Assembly: GCF_000226115.1 (NCBI RefSeq)
Contig: NC_016462.1
Location: 1,736,001 to 1,800,000 of the forward strand
DNA length: 64,000 nucleotides
Origin: Thermothielavioides terrestris NRRL 8126
Lineage: Eukaryota > Ascomycota > Sordariomycetes > Sordariales > Chaetomiaceae
Reading direction: 5' to 3'
The stretch's first letter is position 1; each line of letters opens with the position of its first letter. Shown here piece by piece: positions 47,539-58,831 of this stretch. The notes below the pieces were generated by a model. It did not search any database and was not told where the DNA came from. It worked only from the letters and a program-made list of their open reading frames with translations. The translations under genes and the position numbers were made by a program.

Positions 47539-49327
47539 TTAGGGTTGATTTGCACCCTCCCGGGCCAGCCGAGCTGCCCGCTCTTCCCTCCATGTCAAGC
47601 CTTTCGCCTCCAGTCGCCAAATTAACGGCACCACCAGCGCCTGAAGAATAGCATACACGCCGAAACACCATCCCAGTCCGATCCTCTCCGTCACCGGCTC
47701 CAGTGCCGCGATGCAGCCACCAGCGAGCAGGCACCGTACCAGGTTCGAGGCTCCTCGGACCGATGCCGCCCGGGTTGGGTTAAGGTCTGTTAGCAGCGTG
47801 TTGGTGATCTGATTATTGCCGGTTTTGAGAGGCCTCTGTTAGCTCCGCTCCCGTCGGGTGTGGGGTTTTGCAGGCTGCTCACCGAGAAGACGCTGCTCGT
47901 GGTATAGCTCGTTACGAACTGCATGATCAGCATCACCGAGATGTGCTGCAGGAGGTTAGCTTGGTGGTGCTCAGCTCGGGCTCTTCACGACAGCACTGCG
48001 AATCTGGATGCTCACAGCACGCGTCATCAACGCCACACCGTACCCAACCGTCGCGGCGACAGTAATAGCGATCATGACCGTCGCGCCCTTGAGTCTGGCC
48101 TTCTCGATGGGGAAGTCGGAAATATCCTCTCCCCGGTGGAACTCGGCGCCGTCAAGCTGTGCGCACATTCGTTTATAGTTCCTGTCAATCAGCACCCCCT
48201 GGAGCTTGGCTGCCACTGCGCCCGCAACACCGGGCGGCAAGAAGATGAGTCCAGCCTGGAGAGAGTTCAGTCGGTATATCCCGGGACACTGAGATCCGAG
48301 AGACGCCTGCAGGGTCATTCTCAGGGCGTAGGTTATGGACGCGAAAACCACAAGATGGAAGTTGTTCTTATAGGCGAGCATGGGCAGGCAAGCGAACGGG
48401 TTGGGAATGTGGTGCTTCGGTCGCGACGGCTCGATGGTCTTGTCCATCACGTGGCGGTGACTGGTAACGGTCGAAAAGAGGCTGCGGTAGAGGAGGCACT
48501 GCACCCGTCTACTGCCGTTCCCGACGAGCTTGCGTTGTGTCTCAGGGAAGAACAAGACCAGCACCACCGAGTAGGTCGCCGTCAAGATGGTCAAGAGCCA
48601 GAAGATCCACCGCCAGCCTACAGTCTCGGCCAGGACCCCGCTGATGATCGGACCGAAGCTGGGTGCGGTGTTCGTAAAGAGAATGACCGTGCCGGTGAAG
48701 GATCCCCTCTCCGCAACCGGGGAGATATCCGAGACGACGCCGTGTGCCGCCCCGAAGGCGCCTGATAAGGAGTCCATGTAAGTCATTAGCACTTTTTCTG
48801 CAGACGAAGCACCGAACGTCTCATGCGGCTGCCGTACCCGAGGAACCAGCGGCTTGAATCATTCTCAGCACGACCAGGGCAGGATAAGACCGTTGGAGGG
48901 CCAACCCCACGTTGGCGCCAACCGTGAGGACGCACATGATGATGTACGCAGGTCGCCTTCCTTCATGATCCGCCAAGTCTCCCATGATTGCAGGTGCAAT
49001 GCCCGCAACAACGAGGTAGCAAGTGATGGTTAAGTTCACCAAGGCTACCGAAACATTGAGGTCACTAGCGATGGGAACCACGGCCGGAAAGTATATGTAG
49101 CTGTTGAGCGTCGAAAACATGGCGCCGAAGGAGGCGACCCAGTTGATCCATCTCTTCTGGCCATTGGTGAAGACGGAGAATGGTTCGGCTTCTGTGGTGG
49201 AGGAGCCTTCCGGCCCAGCTGATGTGACCTTTTCCGAACGATCATCCGCCGCCGGATCGAGAACAGGCCGTGAGAGATCCATATCCGTCACCGCCTCAGC
49301 GGTAGACTTCTCGGTTTCAGCCTTCAT
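47539..49327 (-). CDS. MFS transporter (DHA1/QDR-like, 12 TM)
   Basis: An H+-coupled exporter-type membrane protein of 522 residues. Exons are 49327..48838, 48761..48016, 47945..47883 and 47808..47539. A hydrophilic N-terminus (about 50 residues) precedes TM1 (WINWVASFGAMFSTLNSYIY). Motif A is GDLADHEGRRPAYI between TM2 and TM3. A motif-C-like TNTAPSFGPIISGVLAE sits in TM5. The long central loop (PETQRKL to NPFACLPML) and the end HISVMLIMQFVTSY, NTLLTDLNPTRAASVRGASN match the quinidine-resistance/polyamine-exporter branch of fungal DHA1 carriers. The substrate is unknown. An in-frame ATG at 49369 would add 14 residues. The gene is tandem with and upstream of the Zn2Cys6 gene. Confidence 0.9.
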
Positions 49328-49548
49328 GGAACCGATACGGTTAGGTATAAGTAGAAAGGCAAGAGTCATTAGCTTCGTAGCTCGTGGTAGCAGACTCCAA
49401 CTTCGTTGATTTCGACCACTTACCGTGGCCCTGGGTGAGTCGAATTGAGTCGGCCTGGCGTCTCCAGACCACTGCGCTGATATCCTAATGTAATCTGATG
49501 CTCTAGCGGATCTGTTTTCTTTTCTTTTTTTTTATTTTTTCCTCCTTT

Positions 49549-49594
<46 letters not shown>

Positions 49595-50468
49595 GAATGG
49601 GATCGCGCAGTATTTGGAATACTACCTGCTTCACTCGTGGTGCAAGCGAGGAGCGGGGTTCTCAAGTTGAGTTGCGGTGTCCAACAATGTGTTTGCTGTA
49701 GTGAGGGGTTGAACGGCCCGGGCCGTGGGCAGGAAGGCTAGCAATGGACAAGAAAAGCCATTCCTGAATGGATGCTGCTGGTCCGGATAAATGCCCAGGT
49801 GCAGGATATACTGTGTGCTGTGTACTGTACTGTATGCATGTACACCAGCTGTTGGCTTACATGTTGGCGCTATGGTTGGCCATACGGAGCTGGGGTCTGG
49901 CATGGATGAGAAGGAGGTGGCGCTTGCTTGTAGTTATCGGCCGCCCAATGACAGGTGCCTGATCCCCAACCAGCGGGAGGATCTGTTGGGTGAGACGGTC
50001 GGGGAACTGCAGCCCAAGATCCGCTGGCCAGTAAATCTGTGATCATCAACAGTGGCCTGGGGGAAAGGCACGAGTGATGGAATACACTAGATTAGGAAGG
50101 TAAAGGCTCCGTGTGACCGAGGGATGGTGCTGCAACTCTGACCTCCTGATCTTTCACTATCTCCGACAACTTTCAGTTCTGAGCCCTGGCAAGTTTAACG
50201 CGACAAGGTCTCCTGCCCACGCCGCAGCACGTAGTTTGTCTCAGTGACGTTGGGCTCTGATGTGCATTCAGGTTCCCTTCTTGCTAACTATGTTCTTTCC
50301 AGGTATACATTCTCGAACCAAACTGGATCAACGAACACGGAGCCAGATGAGGGCAGAATAGGATCTGGTGTTTCCGTGAAAGTAGAGATCATTCAGCCCA
50401 CCTCTTCCTATCCAAAGTGTGCCTGTTGGGATGATACTGAGCACTATCCGGTTATGGGCAAGGGGATC
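49328..50468. other. Intergenic region with long poly-T run
   Basis: 1.1 kb that includes the promoter of the MFS gene and the 3' flank of the fructosamine-kinase-like gene. The only notable element is a T43 run (49551-49593) with adjoining pyrimidines from 49514. Confidence 0.5.
49514..49593. repeat. Pyrimidine tract with T43 homopolymer
   Basis: A C/T-rich stretch ending in 43 consecutive T (49551-49593). It lies about 190-265 bases upstream of the MFS start codon; on that gene's sense strand it is poly(dA). Poly(dA:dT) tracts can exclude nucleosomes; an origin from a retroposed poly(A) tail is also possible. Confidence 0.9.
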
Positions 50469-51770
50469 CTAAATTCGGCTCATCAACCCTCTCTGGTCGG
50501 GTGGTGCCGATCCAATTCTCCGCTTCCGGCTGTTCTGAGCTGAGGCCGATTCATCCGTTTCTGGCGCTGGCAAGCTCCACATGGCCCCGGACGTTAAAGC
50601 CAGATCGATCAGCTTCTCCATCTGCTCAATGAAACTAAGGTCCATCATGTTAGTTCTTGAGGGAAAAGAACAGCCAGCAACCGACACTTACAGCAGCCGG
50701 CGTGCCGGTTCCTGGGAATACATTGCTGAGCGCAGGACGATACCCAGCGTCGCGTACACCTCAATCCTGATGTTGAAGTCCTCTTGGGGCTCTGATACAC
50801 CCATTATGTCTTGGTAAATCTCCCCCGCAGCCTCCAAGTTCCAAGTGTTGGGACGGGCGGCGCGAACATCAACTGATTAGAGCAAAAGCGCAATGTCAGC
50901 GGAGCTCATTGACATTTCCTCCTAGGGAGCAAGTACCAACCCTCGCTATGGCCCCAGATGGCGCAGGAGTCAAACAAACACAGAGTCTCGGGCGAGTCGG
51001 TTCTTGGCTTGATGTTGCCGGGCCAACCGTCGTTGTGAAGCAATGTCGGGTGGACGATTCTGCCATCCGACTCCAAGGGCCTCAGGTAGCGAGGAATGAC
51101 AATCTCATGGAAAGCCTCCTTTAGCCGCGTCAGATCGTCGTCAGGTCCGCGTACTGCCTCTTCTTTTTCGCACAGGGAGCGGAATATCTGGGCCCAAAAC
51201 TTCTCCCACGACGAGTTCCACGTGTTGTCTTGTGGGATGTTGGCAAGATGCGTGTCGACGTGAAAGCCAAACTTGCCCTCTGGAGACTTCCCCATGCTCC
51301 TCTTGTGGAGCGTCGCGAAAACTTCGGCCCAACCCTTGGGATCCGGATGTGAATCGTCCATCTCGACATACTCGGCGATGTAAAAGTGCATGTCCGGCCG
51401 CGACCGGTACGAGCCGTAAGCCACAGGCTTGGGAACGTATTCAGGGATGAAGGAGTACAGCGCCTTCTCGGACTCGAAAGCCCCCTTCATCATGTTCAAT
51501 CCAGTTTCACCCGACGCTCCTTTTTTGAAAAACACTTGCTCTGTGCCATCGGGAAGTTCAACCTCAATCCGCAGTGTCTCGACCCACAGGCTCTCGCCCC
51601 CCCTAGATGTATTGAGGACACGGCATCCCGCGGGCAGGGCTTGAACGAGCTGATATTTAAGCATCAACCGGGGACAAACCTTGAAGACACTGAGACTTAC
51701 CCTCCATCACTCCTTCATCTAACTCAACATTATCACCAATGGGATCTACCCCGACAATATACGGAGCCAT
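50469..51770 (-). CDS. Fructosamine/ketosamine-3-kinase-like protein
   Basis: A kinase-fold protein of 371 residues that in its family phosphorylates ketoamines on glycated proteins so that they break down. Exons are 51770..51701, 51639..50941, 50872..50692 and 50634..50469. The start MAPYIVGVDPIGDN joins DEGVME|ALPAGCRVLNTSRGG, where the Ser/Gly loop is expected. FFKKGASGETG gives the ATP-anchoring Lys. TLLHNDGWPGNIKP (D227 catalytic, N232) and LCLFDSCAIWGHSEVD correspond to the family motifs HGDLWxGN and lxDPaxyyGhxE. The C-terminal part (IMGVSEPQEDFNIRIEVYA) fits the fungal branch, though the chain ends with an unusual Arg/Ser tail. The central H-G-D is H-N-D here. It is divergent from the NLR-like gene. 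Confidence 0.85.
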
Positions 51771-52632
51771 CACCGCGAGCACAAGAAGCAGAGTGCATTC
51801 GATGTCGATTCGAGTGGCATGGGTGAGAATGAGGGGAAAAAGCGGAGTTTCTCAGACTGGTCGACAAAAGGAGCCCCCTTACTTATTCACCCTGTACAGT
51901 ACCCTCGTTTCCGAATGTGCAGTTTCGGCATCAGCGCGGCCTAACGCCCTCCTACGCAGGACATAGACAGAGATTGGAGGGTCGGAGATGAAAGAGGCAG
52001 AGCGGAAGCGGCAAGCTGCATTGACTGGTCCCCCATTCCCCCCGGGCTCGCCAATCACTTGCATCTGAGAAAGCGCTCCATCATGCAAGGACACGGGAAA
52101 GGATGTTGATTTGTTGTCGCCATTGGGATAAACGTACCTTACCTTGGGAGAGCCAGGGCGTACTGTGTAGCACAACAGTATCCTACGTGCCCCACACCGC
52201 TACCCGTGTCTGCTGGGAAGAGGGACGCTCGAAGTCCATGTAGTGTACACATGTAATGAGACACTGGCGGGCCGAATAAGGTAACTTCCTACATAATGGT
52301 ACCTTTGGGGAATGCTCGCAAATTGCCCAGTCCAAAGCGCGCAGGCTGCCCCACCGCCGTTCGAACACCCAATTGCGTCCACTTGCATGTCTGTGGAAGC
52401 GCCTGGATATGCACGTCGTCACACTATTTGCAACCCAAGCAGGGCACTAGATGACCCGATACTTCAGTGCTTGCCTGCTTGAGCCCCAACACTCGGCCTG
52501 TGTCACCCCAGTGCCTGGAAAGGGTGTTCCCGCGCGATTTATCGCACCGCAAACTGGTGTTCGCCAGAGAACATTGCGCCGGATGGAGAGTCTCTGGGAG
52601 AGGAAGCCTGACTCCTCTCCTAACCGTCCAAT
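51771..52632. promoter_or_regulatory. Divergent promoter between fructosamine-kinase-like and NLR-like genes
   Basis: 862 bases between two divergent start codons. No coding signal or known binding-site cluster is seen. A second possible start of the NLR-like gene lies further in, at 52774. Confidence 0.45.
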
Positions 52633-55600
52633 ATGGCGTATGAGGAATTACCTTACCGGAGCAGACCCCCAGCTCCCGGGGTTGAGGTTCCTCCACTTCC
52701 GTCTGTGCCTCCGGCCAGGTCTTCATTATCAATATCTCGGGTACAGCGTCGCCTGCGAGCTCTAAGTTCCTTGATGGTCAAGACCACCTCGGAAAGCTGC
52801 CCCGAAGAAGACGCGCTCGGTGCATATGGTCTTAACCTCCTGAGTGAACCATCCGAGCCTCACCTTGACTTCGTCTTTGTCAGTTCCCTCGCCATTTTTC
52901 TTCATCGCGTGTACTGATTCTAACTTCCCGACGTCCTGCTCAGGTCCACGGACTCGGAGGCGGTTCAAAAAAGACATGGAGCCATTCATCCAGGCCTGGC
53001 ACCTTCTGGCCAAAGGAATGGCTGCCGTCAGAGCCTGGCTTCAAGCACGTTCGTATCCACAGCTATGGATACAACTCGGACTGGGCCAAGACCCAGCAGA
53101 GTCGTCTCAGCATCCACGACTTTGCTCAGGCTCTGTTGGCCGACATGTATAACTCGCCTCACTTGCGCAAGAATGGAGATGTGAGTAGCCATGGCGCGTG
53201 CAGCTCTTGCTACAACATAATTGACATAGGTAACCTGATACATCTTCTAGACGCCGATCGTCTTGGTGGCCCATAGCATGGGAGGCTTAGTCGCCAAGAA
53301 GGTATGCTAATTCCTCGGTGAGCACTTGCGCGTCTAGAAAGCACACTCACGGGAAGCAGGCATACCTCCTGGCAAGACGGGACCCCGTCTATCAGGAGTT
53401 TGCAAAAAGGATACACTCGATGTATTTCCTTGCTACTCCACACCGCGGCACCGACTGGGCACAAACTCTTTCTCGCCTTCTCTCCTCCTCTTTAGCCTAT
53501 GGCTCAAAGACTTACCTTGACGAGCTCATCCCAAGCGCCGCCACGTTACAGGTCAGACAGCTGAACCAACAAGTTGCGAAAAACTCTCAAAGGCTGACCG
53601 CGCAACTTAGGCAATCAACGACGACTTCCGCCACGTGAGCGCCGATTTGCAGCTCTGGTCCTTCTTTGAAGGACTCCCAACCATCGCTGGTCCCAAATCA
53701 TATCTTGTCGTTGAGAAAAGCTCGGCCGTCATGGGACTTCCTGGAGAGCATACCCAGTACTTGCAAGCCGATCATCGACATATGTGCAAATTCGACAGCC
53801 CCGCACACCCCAATTACCAGATATTACAGAGGTGTTTGCTTAGAACTGTGGAGGACATAGAGAAGGACTGTAGGTTGCAGGCTCTGCCAATAATAATGCC
53901 TCGCATCATCACCTCCGTGGCCAGACACTTACTCTTGCTTGGTTTATAGATCTCCTCCGTCACCAAAGCAACTTCAAATCGGATATGAAGATGATTTCGG
54001 CCTTCCTAGAGATTGATGGGCGGCCAGAAGCGGACCTCCTGGACGTCACGGAAAAGCAACAGCCGGGTACATGCACTTGGATGACAGAGCACCCCGCCTT
54101 CAATGCATGGCTCTCCGGCTTCTCGAGTGATGGAACTCTCACTCCCACGTCCTCTCCGAGAAGACAAACACCGCGATTCCTGTGGCTCCATGGTCCGCCA
54201 GGCTCAGGCAAATCCATCGCCTGCGGCCATGTCATCCGGTTCCTTGAAGACTGCAACTTCGACTGCAGCTACTATTTTCTGAGGCACGGAAACACCGAGA
54301 CGTCGACTCCGTCCGCCTTCTTGCGATCCTTGGCCTTCCAGATGGCCTGGTCAAACTTCGACATCCGAAAAGCCATCTTGGCCATGATAGCTAACAACGA
54401 GCGATTCAACACTAATGACCACAACTTAATCTGGAACGGCATCTTCGTCGGCCAGATCTTCAAGACGACCTTCCATTCGCCGCAGTTCTGGGTAATCGAT
54501 GCCCTGGATGAGTGTGCAAACAAGAGCTTGAGCACGCTGCTTCACATGCTCTCCAAGATTCCGCGGGCGGTACCTTTGCAGGTTTTCCTTACTAGCAGAC
54601 CCAGTCTGCAGGTCCAACGAGCCTTGAGCGTGGAGCAGAGCCTCATGTTGGAGCTGGAAACCGGCGGAGAAAACTCCAAGCTCGACATTGCCAAGTTCCT
54701 GCGGTCCAGACGGCCCTATGGTTCCGGAAGCGACCTCAGTGAACGTATCGTTTCTGAGATCCTGACCAGATCCAACGGCATCTTTCTGTGGGCCTCGCTG
54801 GTCATGAACAGGCTGGACGAGACGTATGCCGAAGAAGACATGGAAGAAGTTCTCCATGACGTGCCCACCGAGATGAACGACTTTTACAGCCGGATCGCAA
54901 AGACCATTGCCGACAGTCCCAACAAGGAGCTGGCCAAGTGTATTCTCAGGTGGACGGTTTGCGCGTCTAGGTCGCTCTCGGTCGACGAGCTCAAAGAAGC
55001 CGTCCGGCTCGATATCAACCGTACCCTGACGGCTACCAATGACCGCCTGGCTCACTTGTGCGGCGACCTAATCACGGTGGACAAGCAGTCGAATGTGCAT
55101 GTTATCCACCAGACGGTGACGGCGTTCCTGGTGCAGTGCGACTCGGAATTTAAGATCAACCTTGGCGCTGCTCACGCACGACTTGCCGAGGTCTGCCTTG
55201 GCTACTTGACAGGAAAAGACTTTGCGCCTCCTCCTCCTCGGGGCAGAAGCAGCAGGTCCTCCTCGACCTCCAAGACCCATGGCGACTTGGCCCTGGCCGA
55301 TTATGCCTGCGCAAATTTCCCCTTCCACCTGGCTCATTGTTCTTCCGGCATCGACACACCGCTTCTCCTGCTTGAAACCTTTCTCGGATCCAATGTGCTT
55401 ACCTGGATTGATCACGTTGCCAGGAGAGGAGGTCTAATGACTCTGGTCAGGGCTGTTCAAAACATGCGAGCCTTCCTGTCCAGGCGCGCCAAGTACCTCC
55501 CGTTGCTCGACAAGCAATCACGACTTGCCTCTGCCTGGGTGACGGACCTGGCACATATCGTGGCAGCCTTTGGATCGAACCTCATTGACTTACCTTCGAG

Positions 55601-57839
55601 CATCTATGTCATGGTCCCAGCCATCAGCCCTCCCCAATCCACCATTCATCAACTCTTCGCCAAAGATTCCCGTCGGCATAGGCTCCTCGGCGTATCGAAC
55701 GAACGGAACTGGGACGACAGGATATCGTGTTTCATCTACGAAAGCAAAGCCACGGCGGTTGCGACGTCGGAGCAATACCTGGCGGTCGGCCTGTCCAAGG
55801 GGACTATCATGCTCTATGACGGCGTCACCTTACAGCTCGTCGGCAATTTGAATCATGGCGAGCCGATCCGAGGCCTGGCGTTTGGTGCGGCTACCGGCTC
55901 TCTAGTGGCCTATGGGGCGAAGAAGATATCGTTTTGGGACAGCCGGCGAGAGTGCCTGTGGACGAAGGAGGTGAAACACGCTCGGTCGCCCATCTCAATC
56001 GGTTTCAGCGTGGACGAGGATGAACTCCTGGTGTGCGGGAAAGACGGGCAGATCCACTACTTTTCTGCCAAGGACGGGTCCGACCGGGACGAGCTTCCCT
56101 TGTTCCACAGCAGCGACTCGGAGTCGGATGACGACGAACGCAGGATCCTGCCCGGAACACCGCCGTCACTTGTTCGCGTGTCTCCGGTCCACGGCCTGGC
56201 TGCTGTGACCTACAGATGTGCCCCTGTCACGATCTGGGACATAGAGCGACGGCATAAACTGGGCGTCTTTTACAGGCCCGGGACGGAGGGCGTCTACCAG
56301 CAGGTCCAGGTTCAGGACATGGTGTTCAGCCCAGTTCCAGAACTGGATCTGCTGGCCATTGCCTACGACGGTGTTGGCATCGCCACCTGCGATCCGTGGA
56401 CACAAGAACAGCACGACCTCCAAGGGATCGACGCTCGAATCATGGTGAGCTCGCCTGACGGCAGGACGTTAGTCGCCGGCGATCTGTCCGGCACAATCCA
56501 CATACTTGCTTTTGAAACCTCCTTGAAGGTGCTCTATCGCATCTCGGCCTTCAACGCCATGCTGCGGTCCGTCGCCTTCTCGCCAGACAACCTCCGCATC
56601 TACGAAGTGCGCGACAACTTTTGCAACGTGTGGGAGCCGCCGGCCCTCGTTCGCCGCCCGGACACCTTTGACGACGACTCCAGCGAGTCACTGAGCTCCG
56701 AGGCTTCGACTCTAGTACCCGAGATGATCGCGAGACCTGTCAGCCACGATGACCACATCACTTGTGTCGCGTATCCCGAAGACAGCAAGCACATATTCTG
56801 CGGCCGCAAGAACGGCGGCCTCAGCATTTACGACGCCGCCAAGGGCACCCGGCTGCTCGACTTCCGGCTCTATCCCAACACGTCCTCCGCCATCAAGCAT
56901 CTTGAGTGGCACGACAAGAAATCCGTCCTCATCGCGGTTAGCACCATCAACCACTGCATCGCGGTACGCGTGTCGGTGACGCCAAAAGGCGTGTGCGAGG
57001 TGGTACTCCCTCCCATCTTCGACCGGTACATTAAACATCCCGTCCGACGTGTCCTGATCAACTCCACCGGCGACCTGTTCCATTTCACCACCCTAGGGGG
57101 AGACGAGGTGTGGGACAGCACCGGCGAGCTCGTCGGCAGATACGACAGCTCCTCCACCACCCTTGAAGAGCAGCCTGAACACGACGAAGACAAGCAGTGG
57201 ATACAGCACCCGACGAACGCTGAACTCCTCCTGATGCTCCGTAGAACCCAAATACATGTCTTCCGATGGGCGACGCTCGAGCCGCTCACACCTTCAGCGG
57301 GCATACCTCTCACCATATCCGGCACGGCTTGCAGTGCCGACATGTCGTCGCCGGAGTGGACATCATACAAGGGCAGCGAGCTGCTCGTCCGGGCGAGGAG
57401 GTCATCCGACAAGGACAGCCGCAATACCTGCTTTGAGTTTCTGGACGTGTCCAGCTTAATAAACCACAGCAGCAGCAGCAGCAGCAACAGCATCACGACA
57501 AGCATGTCTGTGAACTGCCTCCCCAAGGGTCTCCTCGCCCACGTCAAGGTAGTCATTGGGCTGCACAAGTCGCTGCTGTACTTTGTCGACGTCAAGGGCT
57601 GGGTAAGCTCGGTGACGCTGAAGGGTCTGCAGAGCGCGGCGGAATACACCCGCCACTTCTTTATACCGCGCAGCTGGATGGTCGGGGAAAACTTGCATGT
57701 GCTGCTCCGCCTGATGCCCAGGACCAACAGCATTGCCATGGCGCACCAGGATGATTTGCTCATCTTTCAGGGGTTTTTGGACTTGGAAGAGAAGGTTGCC
57801 TTTGCCATGGAGCCAATGCGGGGAAGTCAGAAGCTGTGA
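52633..57839 (+). CDS. NLR-like STAND protein: alpha/beta-hydrolase (SesB-like) - NACHT - beta-propeller
   Basis: A putative fungal innate-immunity or incompatibility receptor of 1,624 residues. Exons: 52633..52878, 52944..53180, 53251..53301, 53360..53551, 53611..53869 and 53950..57839. Residues about 78-330 are an alpha/beta-hydrolase (SesB/DUF676-type) domain: DFVFVHGLGGGSKKTW (oxyanion region), the nucleophile elbow VAHSMGGL (S170), then LATPHRG. Residues about 395-640 are a NACHT NTPase with Walker A GPPGSGKS (410-417), Walker B VIDALDE (510-516), a sensor-like FLTSRPS, and a winged-helix-like region. Residues about 920-1620 contain weak WD-type beta repeats (SKGTIMLYDG, AYGAKKISFWD, GDLSGTIHIL, RKNGGLSIYD). 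A (CAG)n tract near 57463 codes for poly-Ser. An in-frame ATG at 52774 would shorten the N-terminus by 47 residues. Domain order is strong; ligand and role are inferred. Confidence 0.9.
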
Positions 57840-58831
57840 GAATGATGCCGGTCGCTGTTGGAATGGCCAAATCGGCAGCAGCTAAGTAAGCGGTGTTGTT
57901 GATGCGGCTAACGGCGTGATGGTCCTGATGGTCCCCGGTGCTTGCACGTAGGTAGTGGCGAAAAGCTGAACTCAAACATGAAGGCAAACTTTGCAAGGGT
58001 ATATCGTGCCTGTATCATTGAAAAATGCAGAACCACACAGCGAAGTTGCGCAGTGAGAATTGTCAAGATCATCAGGATCGTGATGCTACTTAAAGGGGCT
58101 GGAAAAGTGGAAACTGGGAGGCAAATTGGTTCGGGAAGGGATGGGTGGATGTGATGGAAGGAAAATACAATAGCTCTGTTCAACAACAGTGTGTACGGAA
58201 TAGAGCAAATTACTCTGTACGGTTGGAACCTCCCTATCAACGCTCCCTTCAGACTCTTCAGCGAGTTACGCAGCCAAGTATTGAACCCCAATGAAGAAAT
58301 CCCCCTTAACGTGATAGGTAATTATTTCCCTTTCTGCCCTGGTTCACTGCGGTCTGTCCTAACTGCCCCTTGCACCTTCCCCACCGCCACACCAGCTTGT
58401 GGACGCCACCGCCGCTAGGTAGGTGGCACCAAACAGTTGTCTCGTGCCGCAGCCGATTGGAATTATAAATCCTTGCCGTCAATCCGGGTTGCAGTTGAAT
58501 CCTAAGGACAGCCAAGGTGATGAACACAGGTCGTACGCAGTAATCTGCCCTGTATGGAAAAGTTACCTAGTATGGACACTCGAGCATCTTCCGAGACACA
58601 GCTTGAAACACAGCCCCACATCCATCACACTGCGTCACGAGAAGTTGAACCTCCAAGCAAACCATCCCATTGCCACCTAAATTTGATAGCGTAACCACTC
58701 TGAAAAGGACAGAACAAAAGCCACAGCGTCTGGGCATTCTCCACACATACCAGAGGGACCTCGCCATAACTTCTCATTTTTTTTTCTTTTTTTTCTTTTT
58801 TCTTTTTTGTTTTGCCACACCCGCTGCCAGC
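57840..58831. other. Intergenic region with pyrimidine-rich leader
   Basis: About 990 bases. The final 60 bases before the DUF3074 start are almost pure T/C (58778-58815), a common fungal core-promoter feature. GTACGGAATAG and CTGTACGG occur near 58193-58218. Confidence 0.5.
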
